Below are positions 13,985 to 20,520 of a stretch of 25,110 nt of DNA, one piece after another. Position 1 is the stretch's first letter, and every line of letters starts with the position of its first letter. This DNA is from JBBDXA01 sp040902585 (GTDB taxonomy: Bacteria > Planctomycetota > Phycisphaerae > Phycisphaerales > Phycisphaeraceae), in NCBI GenBank assembly GCA_040902585.1, contig JBBDXA010000142.1, forward strand, positions 1-25,110, given 5' to 3'. The notes under the pieces were generated by a model. That model had not been told where the DNA came from and did no database searches. It was given only the letters and a program-made list of their open reading frames with translations. The position numbers and the translations under genes were made by a program.

Positions 13985-15430
13985 TCACTCACTGACCACC
14001 CACGTATCCTTGCTGCCGCCGCCTTGCGACGAGTTCACGACGAGCGAGCCTTTGCGCAGGGCGACGCGCGTCAGGCCGCCGGGCATGACGTAGATGTTCT
14101 TGCCATAAAGGATGTACGGCCTCAGGTCCACGTGCCGGCCTTCGAACTTGCTCCCGCAGATCGTCGGCACGCGCGACAAGCTGAGCGTGGGCTGGGCGAT
14201 GAAGTCGCGCGGGTTCGCCTTGATCTTCTTCGCAAACTCAGCCTGCTGCTCCTTCGTCGAGTGCGGCCCGATCAGCATTCCATACCCACCTGAAAGATTC
14301 ACCGCCTTGACCACGAGCTTGTCCAGATTCTCCAGCACGTACTTCCGCGAATCTTCTTCCGAGCAGATGTAGGTCGGCACGTTGGGCAGGATCGCTTCCT
14401 GATCGAGGTAGTATTTGATGATGCGCGGCACGTAGGCATAGATTGCCTTGTCATCGGCGACGCCTGTGCCCGGGGCGTTCGCCAGAGCGACGCGGCCGGC
14501 GCGGTAGACCTCCATCAGGCCCGGCACGCCGAGCATCGAGTCTTCGCGGAACGTCTTGGGGTCGATGAAGTCATCGTCGATGCGGCGGTAGATCACGTCG
14601 ACGCGCTCAAAGCCCTTGGTCGTGCGCATGTGGATGTAGCCATCGATCACCGTCAGGTCGCGGCCTTCGACGAGTTCGACACCCATCTGCTGCGCGAGAA
14701 AGGAGTGTTCGAAGTACGCCGAGTTGTAGATGCCCGGCGTCATGACCACGATGTTGGGCTGGCTCACGCCCTCGGGGGCGATGTGCATGAGCGTGTCGAG
14801 CAGGCGGTGCGGATAGTCGTACACAGGGCGGACCCGCATCGCCTGAAAGACGTAGGGAAAGGTTCGCTTCAGGACATCGCGATTCTCCAGCACGTAGGAG
14901 ACGCCCGAGGGGCAACGGAGATTGTCTTCCAGGACATAGATGGTGCCGTCGCCGTCGCGGACGAGGTCGGTGCCGGTGATGTGAATCCAGATGCCTTTTG
15001 GCGGCTTCAGTCCGATGCATTGTTTACGGAAGCTGTCAGCCGACTCGAGCATGTGCGCGGGGATGATGCCGTCTTTGATGATCTTCTGATCGTTGTAGAT
15101 GTCATCGACGAAGAGATTGAGTGCTTCAATGCGCTGGCGCAGGCCGGTCTCGATGCGTTCCCAGTCCTGGGCGTTGACGATGCGGGGGATGAGATCGAAG
15201 GGGAAGATTTTCTCGGTGCCTTCGGTGTCGCCGTAGACGGTAAAGGTGATGCCGGCCTGGAGCAGGGCGGCCTCGGCGGAGGCTTGTCTGCGGAGCAGAT
15301 CGCCTTCGGGAAGGCCGTTGATGCGGTTGATGAGTGGGGCACTGCTCGGTCGAGCGTTGCCTTCCGCGTCGAATAGTTCGTCGTAGAACCCTTCCGTCTG
15401 ATAGGTTCGAAAGTCCATGTGACTTGCCAT
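13985..15430 (-). CDS. circularly permuted ATP-grasp protein (type 2)
   Basis: A 481-residue cytoplasmic ligase-like protein of the circularly permuted ATP-grasp family (formerly DUF404/DUF407). Typical segments in order: RTYQTEGFYDELFD near the N-terminus, LPEGDLLRRQASAE, FPFDLIPRIV, LNLFVDDIYNDQKI, GIWIHITGTDLVRDGDG, VLEDNLRCPSGVSYVLENR, the VVMTPGIYNSAYFEH block, RIIKYYLDQEAILPNVPTY, VKAVNLSGGYGMLIGP (glycine-rich ATP loop) and RPYILYGKNIYVMPGGLTRVAL. ATP-grasp enzymes join a carboxylate to an amine through an acylphosphate. With alpha-E partners they are proposed to make an unidentified peptide or amide conjugate. Of three in-frame ATGs at 15433, 15430 and 15418, I chose 15430. First gene of the operon; divergent from the HEAT-repeat gene. 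Confidence 0.93.
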   Translation of the reverse strand: MASHMDFRTYQTEGFYDELFDAEGNARPSSAPLINRINGLPEGDLLRRQASAEAALLQAGITFTVYGDTEGTEKIFPFDLIPRIVNAQDWERIETGLRQRIEALNLFVDDIYNDQKIIKDGIIPAHMLESADSFRKQCIGLKPPKGIWIHITGTDLVRDGDGTIYVLEDNLRCPSGVSYVLENRDVLKRTFPYVFQAMRVRPVYDYPHRLLDTLMHIAPEGVSQPNIVVMTPGIYNSAYFEHSFLAQQMGVELVEGRDLTVIDGYIHMRTTKGFERVDVIYRRIDDDFIDPKTFREDSMLGVPGLMEVYRAGRVALANAPGTGVADDKAIYAYVPRIIKYYLDQEAILPNVPTYICSEEDSRKYVLENLDKLVVKAVNLSGGYGMLIGPHSTKEQQAEFAKKIKANPRDFIAQPTLSLSRVPTICGSKFEGRHVDLRPYILYGKNIYVMPGGLTRVALRKGSLVVNSSQGGGSKDTWVVSE

Positions 15431-15525
15431 CATACCAGTTGCAAAATGTACGCAAGTTGAAGGAGTGTATGCAACCGGTTTTGATCCCTTCGCGCATGGC
15501 CCTACCATGTCGCGGACAACTAACC

Positions 15526-16650
15526 ATGAGCAAGACACCACCCACTCAACCTGACGATTCGGCGGACGACAGCATGCCGATGCCCGGCCCCGCGCGCGAG
15601 TATGGCGGGAACCTGAACCTGTCGAGCGACGGCGTTCCTTCATCTAAAGGGGCGCCGCCCGGCGAGGGGGCGAAGGATTTGCCGCCGCCGCCTAACTTCG
15701 GCAAGCAGATGGCGCAGCTCGTCATCATTCCCGCGGTGATTGCCCTGATTGCCATCGGCCTGTTCGCGGTGTTCGGCAGCATTGCCGCGGCACCTGACAG
15801 CATGAGCGATCAGCTCAATCGCCTGCGACAGTCCAGCGGCATGGGGGGCAATCTCATCGGCGGCGCACAGGACCCGCGCTACAAGGATCGCTGCCACGCT
15901 GCCAATCACATCGCGGAGATGATCGCCACGATGGAAGACCCGGCCGAACGCAGGCGGTTGAGCGATGAGCTGATCAAGATCCTGTCGGAGCGCGTGCATC
16001 CGGACGAGGCGGAGCTGATGACGTTCATGGTCATGGCGCTGGGCCGGCTGGCTCAGCCGGGCGGCCTGGAAGCGGTGATGCAGCACGGCGGTTCAAACCA
16101 TGCACGGGTCCGCGAAGGCGTGGTCGGAGCGGTCATGAACTGGTCGGTGGCGGACCTGGAGGCAGCCCGGGCGGCGCTGCCGATGATGACGAAATTGCTG
16201 GCTGATCCTAATGAACCGGTGCGAACGCAGGCAGCCGCCGCGATGTGGAACCTGACGAAGGCGGGAGATACAGAGGCCATCGCCGCCCTGCGTGAAGCGA
16301 TGGCCTCCTTCGGGCGCGATCCCGATGGCAGGGATTTCGCGGTGACGCGCCGGCATGCCGCCATGGCGCTGGCTGCACTGGGGGATGAAGAGGCCATCGT
16401 TATTGTCGCCGATACGCTCTTGAATCGCGCGGCTCTTGCAGAGATGTCAGCCGACGTCACGGGGAAGACGGACACCCGTATGAACGCCGGCGAGCAGGAA
16501 CGGGTCATCGCCATGACGTTGCACTTCATCGCTCGCATGAAGGACCCGCGAATATGGGAACGCGTTAAGGAACTGGCCGATAAGGATCCCAGTGTGAACG
16601 TGCGCAAGGCGGCGTCGCAGTTGTTGCAGGAGCGCGAGAAGGCTCGGTAG
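15526..16650 (+). CDS. membrane-anchored HEAT-repeat protein
   Basis: 374 residues. A proline-rich, disordered N-terminal tail of about 60 residues (PPTQPDDSADD..., GAPPGEGAKDLPPPP) leads to one membrane helix (QLVIIPAVIALIAIGLFAVF, about 64-83). The rest is helical with HEAT/PBS-lyase-type repeats, for example ALGRLAQPGGLEAVMQ, VREGVVGAVMNWS, VRTQAAAAMWNLTKAGD, RRHAAMALAALGDEEA and VNVRKAASQLLQ. Such repeats are protein-binding scaffolds; the partner is unknown. The ATG at 15526 was chosen because the frame upstream is unconvincing. It lies upstream of the ferredoxin-Rieske gene, but a 214-bp gap with REP-like palindromes separates them. The stop codon TAG is itself part of the first palindrome. 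Confidence 0.82.
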   Translation: MSKTPPTQPDDSADDSMPMPGPAREYGGNLNLSSDGVPSSKGAPPGEGAKDLPPPPNFGKQMAQLVIIPAVIALIAIGLFAVFGSIAAAPDSMSDQLNRLRQSSGMGGNLIGGAQDPRYKDRCHAANHIAEMIATMEDPAERRRLSDELIKILSERVHPDEAELMTFMVMALGRLAQPGGLEAVMQHGGSNHARVREGVVGAVMNWSVADLEAARAALPMMTKLLADPNEPVRTQAAAAMWNLTKAGDTEAIAALREAMASFGRDPDGRDFAVTRRHAAMALAALGDEEAIVIVADTLLNRAALAEMSADVTGKTDTRMNAGEQERVIAMTLHFIARMKDPRIWERVKELADKDPSVNVRKAASQLLQEREKAR

Positions 16651-16787
16651 CACCATCCCGATAGGGTGGTGCTGAGGGCGCATGCTGGATAGCGCTTGCG
16701 GATGTTGCGAGGTTGGGCGGCGAGGTTGGCGCGAAGTGGACAGCGGGTTGATGGATGACAACAGCACCACCCTGTCGGGATGGTGCT
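16649..16787. repeat. pair of inverted 25-bp REP-like palindromes, locus 2
   Basis: Unit 1 (16649-16673) reads AGCACCATCCC-GAT-AGGGTGGTGCT and begins inside the TAG stop of the HEAT gene. Unit 2 (16763-16787) reads AGCACCACCCT-GTC-GGGATGGTGCT, the exact reverse complement of unit 1 of locus 1 (4554-4578). The 89-bp spacer has no gene. Head-to-head pairing at both loci implies a bipartite element. Confidence 0.85.
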
Positions 16788-16864
16788 CTGGAAGTGCCCT
16801 CGACTCGCCCTTGTTGAATTCGTTCGTTATCATTCCCGACGAACCTCTTCCCCCAGGATGGGAT

Positions 16865-17920
16865 ATGGCTGAAACGCACAAGGAAATCGTGAAAGTCTGG
16901 ATCGCACCCGGTTGCATCGTGTGCGATTCCTGCGAGTCGGATTGCCCTGAGGTCTTCGACGTGCAGGAAGAGACGTGTATCATCCGTCCCGAGGCGATGA
17001 ACGCGGAGTTCACCAGGAACTTGACGCCGTCGATCATCACCGCGGCCGAAGGCTGCCCGGTGGACGTGATCAAGTACGACACGATTGAAGTGGAAGGCCC
17101 GGACCCGTGGGCAGGCAAGGAAGAGGTCGCGACGGCCGGCGCTGGGGCCGGCGGCGGCGGCGGGGCGGCGAAGAAGGCCGGTTGGGCACCTCCGCAAGGC
17201 CCGCCGGATCCGAAGTGGTCGGGCCTGCTCAAGGCAGCAAATGTGACGGGCCGAGTAGCGGGTGCTCCGGTTTCGACGGTGCGTCCGGCTGCGAAGGCAC
17301 CGGTCGAAGCGGTCGCGGCATCGCTCGATGCCCATGCTCCGCCTGACGCGATGGCAGCCACGGCGATCGGCGCGGGCTACATCCGCCCGGCTCCGACGGT
17401 CACGCAGCGTATTCGTGAAAAAGCTTCCAAGGCTGCGGCAACGACTCGCCGCGGCTTCAACATGGCGCTGGCGGTGGGCTGGGGCGCGATGATCGCGGCA
17501 GGGGGGACCTTTGCCGCGGCTTTGCAGTCGTTCATGGCACCCAAGATCAGTCGCGAACCGCCCGCCACGTTCCGCGCGGGCAAGGTCAGCGAGTTCGCCC
17601 AAGCCGGCGTCTACGAGCAGTTCAAAGACAAGAATGTCTGGCTGGTTCACCTGGCCGACGGCAAACTGGTGGCCCTTTCGACCATCTGCACCCACCTGGG
17701 CTGCATCCCCAACTGGCTGCCCAATGACTCCAAGTACAAGTGCCCTTGTCACGGCTCGGGCTTCTACATGGACGGCGTCAACTTCGAAGGGCCCGCGCCC
17801 CGGCCGCTCGAACGGCATAAGATCTACATGGACGGCGACATCGTGATGATCGATAAATCCCTGAAATACCGCGAAGAACTAGGGCAATGGACCTCTTCGG
17901 ACAGCTTTATCAACGTGTAA
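16865..17920 (+). CDS. ferredoxin-Rieske iron-sulfur fusion protein of a cytochrome bc/b6f-type complex
   Basis: 351 residues. The N-terminal domain (1 to about 75) is a single-cluster [4Fe-4S] ferredoxin: C17-x2-C20-x2-C23, extra C27-P, and C64-P in EGCPVDVI. A Gly/Ala/Pro-rich linker of about 110 residues follows. At 193-199 TTRRGFN forms an internal twin-arginine motif directly before one membrane helix (about 201-222). The C-terminal Rieske domain has C275-T-H277-L-G-C280 and C293-P-C295-H296-G, all [2Fe-2S] ligands and the disulfide pair. The expected topology is ferredoxin inside and Rieske outside the cytoplasmic membrane. It would take electrons from quinol at the cytochrome b Qo site (genes at 20521 and 21492). 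AGGA lies 6 nt before the ATG at 16865. A longer upstream frame runs through a repeat and is not used. Confidence 0.93.
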   Translation: MAETHKEIVKVWIAPGCIVCDSCESDCPEVFDVQEETCIIRPEAMNAEFTRNLTPSIITAAEGCPVDVIKYDTIEVEGPDPWAGKEEVATAGAGAGGGGGAAKKAGWAPPQGPPDPKWSGLLKAANVTGRVAGAPVSTVRPAAKAPVEAVAASLDAHAPPDAMAATAIGAGYIRPAPTVTQRIREKASKAAATTRRGFNMALAVGWGAMIAAGGTFAAALQSFMAPKISREPPATFRAGKVSEFAQAGVYEQFKDKNVWLVHLADGKLVALSTICTHLGCIPNWLPNDSKYKCPCHGSGFYMDGVNFEGPAPRPLERHKIYMDGDIVMIDKSLKYREELGQWTSSDSFINV

Positions 17921-17990
17921 TGAGGCGGATCGACGGGCGCTGGTTCCCCGATACGGCCCACGGTGTATTACCCGAATTGAACCCTTGGCA

Positions 17991-18019
17991 CTGGCATTAA
18001 CTGGTGTGGTTGCTAAACT
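17991..18019 (+). promoter_or_regulatory. putative extended -10 promoter of the desaturase gene
   Basis: CTGGCA (17991-17996, four of six), 17-bp spacer, TAAACT (18014-18019, four of six) preceded by TGC as an extended -10 element. It lies about 100 bp before the ATG and indicates independent transcription from the Rieske gene. Confidence 0.45.
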
Positions 18020-18118
18020 CCGATACTTCAAGCGACACTCGCTTTACGAGCCGATAAGCATCCAACGGCAACAGGCTCACAATCAACACCATCCCCGGCC
18101 CTTTGGAAGGACCCATTC

Positions 18119-19210
18119 ATGCAGACCGTTTTGGCGGACATCGGACCCTCTATTCCCGAATCCGACCGCGAAATGCCAGCCCCTGACAAGGGAAAGTCCA
18201 GGACGACCGTCAGCGACGTTATCGCTGAAATCAAGGCGTCGCTGTCGCAGTATCGCGAACCCTCCCTCCCGGCCAGCCTGTGGCAGCTCGCCTCCACGGT
18301 CGTGCTGTTCGCCGGTATCACTGTCGGTGCCTGGTTCCTGCTTCAGGTCAGCGTCTGGCTGGCGCTGCTGGCGGCGATTCCCGCAGCCTTCATGATCGTG
18401 CGCCTGTTCGTCATCCACCATGACTGCGGCCACGGCTCCTTCTTCAAGTCCCGCATCGCCAATGACATCGTCGGCTTCTTCCTGGGCCTCCCCGCCTGGA
18501 CGCCGTACCACTCCTGGCGCTGGACGCATGCCATGCATCATGGCACCACCGGCGATCTGGACCATCGCGGCTGGGGCGATATCCCCACTCTGACGGTCAA
18601 AGAATACAAGAACATGGCCCTGTGGAAACGGTTCTTCTACCGCCTGTACCGCCACCCGCTGATCCTGTTCGGCGTGATGCCGACCTTCGTCTTTCTCCTC
18701 TACCAGCGATGGCCGTATCTGTATCCTAAGAACATCAAGAAGGTGCGCATGAGTTGCCACCTGACGAATATCACGTTGGCGGCTTTTACGGTGGGCATGT
18801 GCATGCTCATCGGCGTGGTGCCGTTCCTGATTATCTGCCTGTTGCCCTCCGCTCTGGCGGGCACCATCGGCGTCTGGCTGTTTTACGTGCAGCATCAGTT
18901 CGAAGACGCCTACTGGGAGCGTCACGAAAACTGGAACCTGTACACCGCCGCCTTCGAAGGCAGCTCGTACTACCAGCTCCCACGCGTTCTTCAGTGGATG
19001 ACCGCCAACATCGGCCTGCACCACATCCATCACCTGGACAGCCGCATCCCCAACTACCGCCTTCAAAAGTGCCTGGACACCATCCCCGAACTCCAGCACG
19101 CCCCGCGCCTCACGTTCTGGAAAAGCCTCGGCTGCATGCGCGTGAAGCTGTGGGACGAAGAGTCCAAGCGCATGGTGACCTTCCGCGAAGCACGGGCGAT
19201 GGCGAACTGA
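18119..19210 (+). CDS. membrane fatty acid desaturase
   Basis: A 363-residue integral membrane di-iron desaturase of the FAD_desaturase family, most like delta-12/omega-6 (DesA-type) acyl-lipid desaturases. All three histidine boxes are present: HDCGH (after FVIH), HAMHH in WRWTHAMHHGTTGDLDHRGWGD, and HHIHH in IGLHHIHHLDSRIPNY. Hydrophobic pairs flank the first box and lie at about residues 175-195 and 220-260. It introduces a double bond into membrane lipid acyl chains, using electrons from ferredoxin or a cytochrome; regiospecificity cannot be read. GGAAGG lies 8 nt upstream of the ATG. It sits between the Rieske gene and the cytochrome b genes, but a promoter candidate at 17991-18019 and a palindrome at 19215-19349 suggest it is a separate unit. 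Confidence 0.92.
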   Translation: MQTVLADIGPSIPESDREMPAPDKGKSRTTVSDVIAEIKASLSQYREPSLPASLWQLASTVVLFAGITVGAWFLLQVSVWLALLAAIPAAFMIVRLFVIHHDCGHGSFFKSRIANDIVGFFLGLPAWTPYHSWRWTHAMHHGTTGDLDHRGWGDIPTLTVKEYKNMALWKRFFYRLYRHPLILFGVMPTFVFLLYQRWPYLYPKNIKKVRMSCHLTNITLAAFTVGMCMLIGVVPFLIICLLPSALAGTIGVWLFYVQHQFEDAYWERHENWNLYTAAFEGSSYYQLPRVLQWMTANIGLHHIHHLDSRIPNYRLQKCLDTIPELQHAPRLTFWKSLGCMRVKLWDEESKRMVTFREARAMAN

Positions 19211-19214
19211 AAAT

Positions 19215-19349
19215 GGATTGACACGGCTCGGGTGCCTCGGCTCGACGAGGCTCGGCGAGGAGACCCGTGCCGGTCGGTGCGCGATCAGGTTAATCGCACG
19301 GGTCTTCGTCGCGGTAAAACCTCCTCGTGCCGTGGCACCCGATCAATCC
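19215..19349. repeat. 135-bp long imperfect palindrome, copy 1
   Basis: Outer arms GGATTGA (19215-19221) / TCAATCC (19343-19349), then GGGTGCC / GTGGCACCC and GGCTCGACGAGG-type sequence against CCTCCTCGTGCC, and a perfect inner pair AGACCCGTGC (19261-19270) / GCACGGGTCT (19296-19305). As a whole it folds into one long hairpin. Copy 2 is at 19693-19825. It starts 4 bp after the desaturase stop and ends 26 bp before the zinc-ribbon start. No coding capacity. It is MITE- or REP-like; it may also end transcription. Confidence 0.8.
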
Positions 19350-19363
19350 ATCTCTCGTAAAGC

Positions 19364-19369
19364 TACGAT
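19364..19369 (+). promoter_or_regulatory. candidate -10 box for a leaderless zinc-ribbon message
   Basis: TACGAT (TANNNT type) ends 6 nt before the GTG at 19376. There is no Shine-Dalgarno between them. This is the same geometry as at 9898 (minus strand) and 19846. Confidence 0.35.
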
Positions 19370-19375
19370 ATCGAC

Positions 19376-19690
19376 GTGAGCGAACGCGCACCCGTCCATC
19401 GTCCCATGTATTGCCTCGGCTGCGAGTACCGTCTCGATCAACTGACCGAGCGGCGCTGCCCCGAGTGCGGCAGGGCGTTTGATCCAAGCGACCCACACAC
19501 CTTCGGCGAAACCTTCGTCCACCTGCCCACGCGCGGGCATCTGCCGCCCATGATCGGCGTCCTGGGTCTCGTCATCGGCGGCGCGGTTGGCGCGACGTTC
19601 TCAGTCGAACTCATGGGCTTGCTCGCGTTCTGCGGACTGATCATCGGCTTCCTCGTCGGTTACGCATTCCGCAGCAGGGGAGAACAATAA
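19376..19690 (+). CDS. zinc-ribbon protein with two membrane helices
   Basis: 104 residues starting at GTG 19376. A zinc ribbon occupies residues 12-37: YCLGCEYRL...RRCPECGRAFDPSDPHTF, two Cx2C knuckles of a style frequent in planctomycete proteins. Two hydrophobic segments follow (about 58-76 and 81-97), and the end is YAFRSRGEQ. It is probably membrane anchored with the ribbon in the cytoplasm. Function unknown; the ribbon may bind zinc structurally. There is no Shine-Dalgarno and a TANNNT box sits 6 nt upstream, so a leaderless transcript is likely. It is flanked on both sides by the two copies of a long palindrome and shares its N-terminal ribbon with the next gene, which suggests paralogy. 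Confidence 0.75.
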   Translation: MSERAPVHRPMYCLGCEYRLDQLTERRCPECGRAFDPSDPHTFGETFVHLPTRGHLPPMIGVLGLVIGGAVGATFSVELMGLLAFCGLIIGFLVGYAFRSRGEQ

Positions 19691-19692
19691 AA

Positions 19693-19825
19693 GGGTGCCA
19701 CGGTCAGGTGCCATGGTCGGGTGCCACGGCTCGAGGAGGCTTTGCGACGAAGACCCGTGCGATTGGTCTGATCGCGGTCTGACGGCACGGGCCTCCCGGA
19801 GGAGCCTCGTCGAGCCATGGCACCC
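19693..19825. repeat. long imperfect palindrome, copy 2
   Basis: Outer arms GGGTGCCA (19693-19700) / TGGCACCC (19818-19825), then GGCTCGAGGAGGC against GAGCCTCGTCGAGCC, and inner pair AGACCCGTGC (19751-19760) / GCACGGGCCT (19785-19794). It shares the inner arm exactly and the GGTGCC and GACGA-rich words with copy 1. It starts 2 bp after the zinc-ribbon stop. The left end has extra GGTGCCA repeats (three within 35 bp). Confidence 0.8.
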
Positions 19826-19845
19826 AATCACGGCCGCGATACCGC

Positions 19846-19851
19846 TATCAT
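19846..19851 (+). promoter_or_regulatory. candidate -10 box for a leaderless DUF2007 message
   Basis: TATCAT (five of six to TATAAT) ends 6 nt before the GTG at 19858. No Shine-Dalgarno is present. No good -35 was found 16-18 bp upstream. Confidence 0.45.
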
Positions 19852-19857
19852 TCCAGT

Positions 19858-20364
19858 GTGACTGAGAACCCCGTCAAACACTGTCTGGAATGCGGCTATC
19901 CGGTTGAAGGTCTCGGAACGAATCGTTGTCCCGAGTGCGGCTTGGCCTTCGATCCGGACGATTGCACCACCTATTCGCAGGACGTGGGCGATCCCGTCCG
20001 CCTCTATGCAGGCAGCAATCCCGTGGATGTTTATCTCCTTCGCGATGAGTTGATTGCCAACGGGATCCCGGCCGTGGTCATCGGCGAAAACATCATTCCA
20101 GGACTCGCGGTCGGTGATAACCTCAGCGCGGCCCGGAGCGGCACTCGCATGATTGGCGACACACTACTTGCCGTATGGGTCGGCAAACATCAGCTTGAGG
20201 AAGCGACGGCAATCGCCATGAGTTACGATCGCGATCGCGAAGAGAGGAGGGCGGCCGCGCTGGATCTTCCGCCCTGGACCTGCAACGCCTGCGGCGAGGA
20301 AGTGGAAGGGGGGTTCGAGGTGTGCTGGAATTGTCAGGCGGAGCGCGCGGGGCCTGAGGCTTGA
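19858..20364 (+). CDS. DUF2007-type protein with N- and C-terminal zinc ribbons
   Basis: 168 residues from GTG 19858. The N-terminal ribbon (9-34) reads HCLECGYPV...NRCPECGLAFDPDD. The middle (about 42-125) resembles the DUF2007 'putative signal transducing protein' fold: VRLYAGSNPVDVYLLRDELIANGIPAVV, later LLAVWVGKHQLEEATAIA. The C-terminal ribbon (141-160) reads WTCNACGEEVEGGFEVCWNCQ. Soluble and cytoplasmic; function unknown. Its first ribbon matches the preceding gene, so the two are related by domain sharing. GTG start, no Shine-Dalgarno and a TATCAT box 6 nt upstream point to a leaderless message. The stop codon falls inside the heptanucleotide array that begins at 20351. Confidence 0.8.
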   Translation: MTENPVKHCLECGYPVEGLGTNRCPECGLAFDPDDCTTYSQDVGDPVRLYAGSNPVDVYLLRDELIANGIPAVVIGENIIPGLAVGDNLSAARSGTRMIGDTLLAVWVGKHQLEEATAIAMSYDRDREERRAAALDLPPWTCNACGEEVEGGFEVCWNCQAERAGPEA

Positions 20365-20481
20365 GGCCTGAGGCTTGCGGTCGAGGTGCCCAGTACAACA
20401 CACGGGCGGCGTGTACCGCGCAGCGAAATCACCCCTCTGTCGCGGCATTCAATCCACAAGCCACAAGCCTAAAGCCTCACC
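20351..20481. repeat. inverted arrays of heptanucleotide repeats, locus 2
   Basis: Left array: GGCCTGA, GGCTTGA, GGCCTGA, GGCTTGC (20351-20378). Right array on the other strand: CCACAAG, CCACAAG, CCTAAAG, CCTCACC (20454-20481). The 75-bp spacer shows no gene. The left array begins within the last codons of the DUF2007 gene. The period of seven and the GGCTTGA-like unit match the array at 6312-6416 (GAGCCTT, GAGCTTT). Confidence 0.75.
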
Positions 20482-20520
20482 TCTCTCAGCGGACTTGCAA
20501 CCTTCGCAGGAAACGCAACA

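Noticed and set aside
17984..18001. TTGGCACTGGCATTAA resembles a sigma54 -24/-12 site
   Set aside because: The GC of the -12 element is absent at the required spacing; a sigma70-type pair fits better.
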